From NCBI GenBank assembly GCA_032128395.1, contig JAQBGV010000119.1, positions 1-33,115 on the forward strand: 33,115 bases of DNA. The letters run 5' to 3'. The notes beneath the pieces were generated by a model. It saw only the letters and a program-made list of their open reading frames with translations. It made no database searches and was not told the DNA's origin. Below are positions 30,035 to 33,115 of the stretch, in pieces (the first letter of the stretch is position 1; the number at the start of each line of letters is the position of its first letter). The translations under genes and the position numbers were made by a program. The stretch comes from JAQBGV01 sp032128395 (GTDB lineage: Bacteria; Planctomycetota; UBA8108; UBA1146).

Positions 30035-32836
30035 CTAGAACGCCGCGGTGCGTCCCGGTGTCACCACCTGGGCCTCGAGGGTCTTCTGGATCTGGATCCG
30101 GCAGTCCTCGAGATGGGCGCGGGTGTAGTCATCGATCGAGCCGAAGGAATTCGCGAGGTAGCCGTCGATCCGACCGAGGATGTCACCCAGGTGCATGCGC
30201 GCCAGTGTCGTGATCACTCGCATGGCGGAACTCCCCGAGGGGTTCTGCAGACTGAGGTCGTTCAGCCGGCTGATGCTCTCGCGCTGCAGGTTGCGACGCA
30301 GGCTCGAGATCGCGGGTTGACGCGGCGAGACCGGCGCGGCGGGGGCGCTCCCGAGATCGCTCCAGATCTCGCTGACCAGCGTGGAGAGCATCTCGGGGAG
30401 GGTGAACGCATCCTCGTCCGAGGGCACCTGCAGTTCGTTGTCATAGACGCGGCGCATCGTCGTCGGGTTCATCAGCATCGTCAATGCGGAGGCCTGCATC
30501 CCCATGATCTGATCGTGCACGGCGTAGGTGGACTCGCTGAACATCGCCTCGAATCCTCCGTCGAGCCACTTGTCCACGGTCATGTGCTGCAACAGTTCAG
30601 GAGTGAGCCCGAACGCCTCATCCCGGAACGTGTTCTCGACGATGAACGCGAGCGAGTCGCGCTGCACAGCAGCCGGGACCACCACCAACGGAGGGATCTC
30701 GGTCGCATCGCCCTTCTTGGCCCGATGGACGTAGGCACCGCCCATCCAGTTCGAGATCATGCTGACCGCGCGCATCTGGAGGCTCAGGGTCAGGTTGTAG
30801 CCGCTCCGCGACTTCGCCCAACTATCCCCATCCTGCACGAAGCGATCGAGAATCCGGGCCCGATGCCAGGTCGAGAGCTCGATCTGGCTCCGCGCGTACT
30901 CGAGCGGGTTCTTCGTGAAGTCGTAACGACGAGCGAACGGGTCTGGACCGAAGGTGTCCTCATCGGTGAGGTACGCGTGCTCGGGCTTCACACAATCGGC
31001 GAGGATCGGCTTCAGATCCTCCTCGAAGGTGTAGCCGTACTGGATCGCCCACTCGTCGTACGGGCCGACCCCGATCATCGCGTAGTCCCCCTGGATCGCC
31101 TTCGGGTCCATGTTGATGTTGATCGGGTTGTAGTCCATCACCGAGCTGGTGAACGGCTTGCCCTTCAACGCTGCCGAGTTGATCTCGTCGAGTGTGTAGA
31201 GCGACGACGCTTTGAAGTTGTGTCGCAGTCCGAGCGTATGCCCGACTTCGTGCCCGACCAGATCGGCGAGCAGGGGACCGATGAAGTCCGCGGGCATGCC
31301 GTCGAGCATGTCTTCGTCGGACTTCTCCTCGCCGTCGCCCGGGAGCAGAGTGGTCCGCATCAGCTGGTAGTGCATGCGGAGCAGGGCGAGATCGAACGCC
31401 TTCGCGTTCGCAGCGAGACACAGGCCGTTCACCTGACTCACTCGGCCGATGAGTCCGTCGTATTCGTCATCGCCCATGAGCTTCGTGTCGACATGCGCCA
31501 TCGGGTGGCCACCGTACGCGATCGGTCCAGCGATTTCGCGGCGGCGCAACAGCTCGTCCCGTTCTCCCGCACCGGCGAAGAGGACGCGGGGGTCCCACGC
31601 CGGGTTGCGCTCGAGCCACTGCAGCGTTTCCGGGGAGAAGCCTTCGGTGGCGAGCTCCGGGAGCAGTTTCGAGAAGTCGAACTCGAAGCTGCGAATCCAA
31701 CCGTCGGTGAGAACGATGTCCGCGTCAAGTATCTCGCCGGTCATCGGATTGACCCGGCTGGGGCCGATCGCCGTGCCGATGTCGTTGTTCAGCCACCGAA
31801 CGAAGTTGTAGCGGACGTCCTCGGGGTCCTTGTCCATGTGGGCGCCGGTCGAGGCGTCTTGGTAGCGGACCTCGACCGCGTTCAGGATCCCGATTTTCTC
31901 GTACGCCTGGTTCCAGGAGAGGATCCCGTCCGCAACGAATCGACGGTAGCGGATCGGCGTGGTGTTCTCGATGTAGAAGACGATCGGACGCTTCGGCGGG
32001 CTGAGCTTCAGCTTCGGGTCCGCCTTCTCGAGGTGCCAGCGATTGATGTAGCGCGTACGGACGTCTTGGTCCTGGTACTTCCCGTAGTCTTCGTAGCTGG
32101 TCGTGAAGAACCCGACCCGGGCATCGGCCACGCGAGGCTTGTAGTGGGGATTCTCCGGGATCACGCTGATCGAGTAGTGGAGCTGCTTGAGCACTCCGCC
32201 CTCCAGCGGCACGTCGTAGGCGACCTCGATGTTCTCAGGGAACGCCTTCGCGGCGGCGATCGACGCGAGCCGCCGATTCATCCCGCGACTGGAACCGCCG
32301 AAGAACACGTCCGCGTTCCCCAGCAACAGTTCATCGAGATCGATGACCGGCCCCCCGCCGGGGCCCATCGCGACGATCGGAATGTCGCAGAGCACGGTGT
32401 CGGTGAAGAGTCGCTGGACCGAGTCCTTCGATTCCTGGTCCCCGGTCGAGCGAATCTCGATGTTCGGATGGATCAGGGCGAGGCGCTTGTCGTAGCGACG
32501 CCAGTAGGTGTAGAGGTCCCCCGCCTGCAGTCCGGCGAATTCTTCGCCGCTCGACACGGTCATCGCGAAGAAGAAGCGCTTCTTCGCGAAGTCGCGCGGG
32601 AGTTCGGCGAGCATCTGCTCGTCCTTGTTCCGACGCCAGACCGTGTACAGGCTCTTCGAGCCATCTGCGGTCGAGACGACCTTCTCGTATCCCTCGCTCA
32701 CCTTCTCGAAGGGAGGGAAGTCGGGTTCCTTTTTCTTGTCTTCGCCCTCGGGGGCGCCTCCCTGCGCGAACGCGGGCACCGCGAACGCGACGAGAAGGCC
32801 GAGGAGGGGAAGCCACGTGCGCGTGCGATGGAGCAT
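30035..32836 (-). CDS. Large secreted zinc metalloprotease (HEVGHTLGLRH)
   Basis: The protein is 933 residues from the ATG at 32836 (AGAGG 6 nt upstream). A signal peptide ends AVPAFAQ, followed by an acidic/lysine linker. The N-terminal half reads like DUF5117-type regions (AGDLYTYWRRYDKRLALIHP, then a SISVIPENPHY segment). The catalytic motif is HEVGHTLGLRHNF (H529, E530, H533, H539), the metzincin-like HExxHxxGxxH, and SSVMDYNPININ supplies the Met-turn-like segment. The C-terminal part matches DUF4953-type metalloproteases (DEWAIQYGYTFEEDL, YTRAHLEDCRIQIQKTL). It should act in the periplasm or outside. It has no dockerin-like tail. It is alone in its unit, with its own terminator. Confidence 0.9.
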   Translation of the reverse strand: MLHRTRTWLPLLGLLVAFAVPAFAQGGAPEGEDKKKEPDFPPFEKVSEGYEKVVSTADGSKSLYTVWRRNKDEQMLAELPRDFAKKRFFFAMTVSSGEEFAGLQAGDLYTYWRRYDKRLALIHPNIEIRSTGDQESKDSVQRLFTDTVLCDIPIVAMGPGGGPVIDLDELLLGNADVFFGGSSRGMNRRLASIAAAKAFPENIEVAYDVPLEGGVLKQLHYSISVIPENPHYKPRVADARVGFFTTSYEDYGKYQDQDVRTRYINRWHLEKADPKLKLSPPKRPIVFYIENTTPIRYRRFVADGILSWNQAYEKIGILNAVEVRYQDASTGAHMDKDPEDVRYNFVRWLNNDIGTAIGPSRVNPMTGEILDADIVLTDGWIRSFEFDFSKLLPELATEGFSPETLQWLERNPAWDPRVLFAGAGERDELLRRREIAGPIAYGGHPMAHVDTKLMGDDEYDGLIGRVSQVNGLCLAANAKAFDLALLRMHYQLMRTTLLPGDGEEKSDEDMLDGMPADFIGPLLADLVGHEVGHTLGLRHNFKASSLYTLDEINSAALKGKPFTSSVMDYNPININMDPKAIQGDYAMIGVGPYDEWAIQYGYTFEEDLKPILADCVKPEHAYLTDEDTFGPDPFARRYDFTKNPLEYARSQIELSTWHRARILDRFVQDGDSWAKSRSGYNLTLSLQMRAVSMISNWMGGAYVHRAKKGDATEIPPLVVVPAAVQRDSLAFIVENTFRDEAFGLTPELLQHMTVDKWLDGGFEAMFSESTYAVHDQIMGMQASALTMLMNPTTMRRVYDNELQVPSDEDAFTLPEMLSTLVSEIWSDLGSAPAAPVSPRQPAISSLRRNLQRESISRLNDLSLQNPSGSSAMRVITTLARMHLGDILGRIDGYLANSFGSIDDYTRAHLEDCRIQIQKTLEAQVVTPGRTAAF

Positions 32837-32894
32837 CGTCGCCTCTCTCGTTGGATGGTGCGGGGTCCCAAATTACCGGGTTGCGGTTTGCGCG

Positions 32895-32927
32895 CCCGGG
32901 AAGACCACGGTGAGTGGTCTCTCCGGG
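32895..32927. promoter_or_regulatory. Strong 33-nt hairpin upstream of the metalloprotease gene
   Basis: AGACCAC/GTGGTCT (7 bp, loop GGTGA) is extended across one A/C mismatch by CCCGGG/TCCGGG (6 bp including one wobble). It lies 59 bp upstream of the metalloprotease start and 28 bp before the ATG at 32955. No T tract follows on either strand. It may be an operator or an mRNA leader structure. Confidence 0.4.
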
Positions 32928-32954
32928 GCCTATTCGGGGCATGCTAGTCGACAC

Positions 32955-33115
32955 ATGGGCGAGTTTCCATGGGGACTCGGCACTACGTATCCGACGGTGC
33001 ATCACGGAAGCCCACGGTGGGCTCATGACGACGCAGAGGCGATCACGACCGCCGAGCGTCATCGAGGCACTCGCTACGAGTGTCTCGTCGCCAACCCCCG
33101 TCGGTTGGCCCTCGC
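32955..33115 (+). CDS. Partial ORF at the right edge, unrecognised
   Basis: An open frame from the ATG at 32955 runs off the window (about 53 codons visible). It reads GEFPWGLGTTYPTVHHG, then SPRWAHDDAEAI and GTRYECLVANPRRLAL. The last two segments faintly recall HMG-CoA lyase (SPKW..., RY..LVPN), but the conserved N-terminal VGPRDGLQ motif of that family is absent. No good ribosome binding site is seen. It may not be a gene. Confidence 0.25.
   Translation, partial: MGEFPWGLGTTYPTVHHGSPRWAHDDAEAITTAERHRGTRYECLVANPRRLAL

Noticed and set aside
29327..32947. 1206-codon open frame on the plus strand
   Set aside because: It is antisense to mlaE and the metalloprotease, rich in Arg/Asp/Glu/His without any domain, and typical of GC-rich shadow frames.
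32955..33115. HMG-CoA lyase at the right edge
   Set aside because: Only two short segments resemble it and the N-terminal VGPRDGLQ motif is missing, so I kept it as an unrecognised partial ORF.
1..33115. CRISPR array, prophage, rRNA or tRNA genes
   Set aside because: I found no regularly spaced repeats, phage structural genes or RNA gene signatures on reading both strands.

Overview
The window is GC-rich and gene-dense, and probably comes from a member of the Planctomycetota. The strongest pointer is a roughly 85-90 residue dockerin-like tail that ends three separate secreted proteins (two EF-hand-like loops, then PFP.C...GC...CP at the very C-terminus). I know this tail from deep-branching planctomycete genomes. 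The HEAT/VWA protein, the FG-GAP protein and the giant HExxHxxGxxH metalloprotease fit the same picture. No rRNA, tRNA, selenocysteine-machinery or phylogenetic marker gene is present, so the assignment is inference.

Layout. 1-635: a small element bounded by imperfect inverted repeats, holding one Cys-rich protein gene. 695-2413: a 5'-truncated-looking beta-sandwich gene, then two overlapping small genes, the second probably frameshifted. 2399-7444 (minus): a subtilase/beta-helix/dockerin protein split by a one-base frameshift, then a cupin and a radical SAM gene. 7710-9098: a HEAT/VWA protein. 9109-12100 (minus): an NTF2-like exported protein, Tex, and a small membrane protein. 12213-13520: a double TM2 protein and a solute-binding lipoprotein. 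13649-17692 (minus): an Lhr-type helicase. 17880-18221: a small lipoprotein. 18246-19403 (minus): a TlpA-like thioredoxin whose active-site Cys codon is TGA. 19628-24380: an FG-GAP/dockerin protein, Ada, and a cohesin-like/dockerin protein. 24813-25826 (minus): ClpS and an unknown exported protein. 25944-26459: a membrane protein. 26515-29842 (minus): a compact Mla-type lipid transport operon (mlaE-mlaF-mlaD-lipoprotein). 30035-32836 (minus): a large zinc metalloprotease with a clear terminator. The right edge holds a partial ORF.

The most notable item is the predicted selenoprotein at 18246-19403. The motif reads W-[TGA]-G-P-C exactly where the family has WCGPC. The frame continues through a complete thioredoxin fold, and a 7-bp hairpin with a G-initial tetraloop begins 24 nt after the TGA, where bacterial SECIS elements lie. 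Next are the three dockerin-like tails together with a cohesin-like domain, which suggests an extracellular assembly or sorting module, and the C7-tract frameshift in the catalytic-serine motif of the subtilase. The inverted-repeat mini-element at the left edge is also worth checking.

Functionally, most of the window is envelope and extracellular biology: exported proteases, surface repeat proteins, lipoproteins, an envelope lipid transporter and thiol redox. A few housekeeping genes (tex, lhr, ada, clpS) are interspersed.
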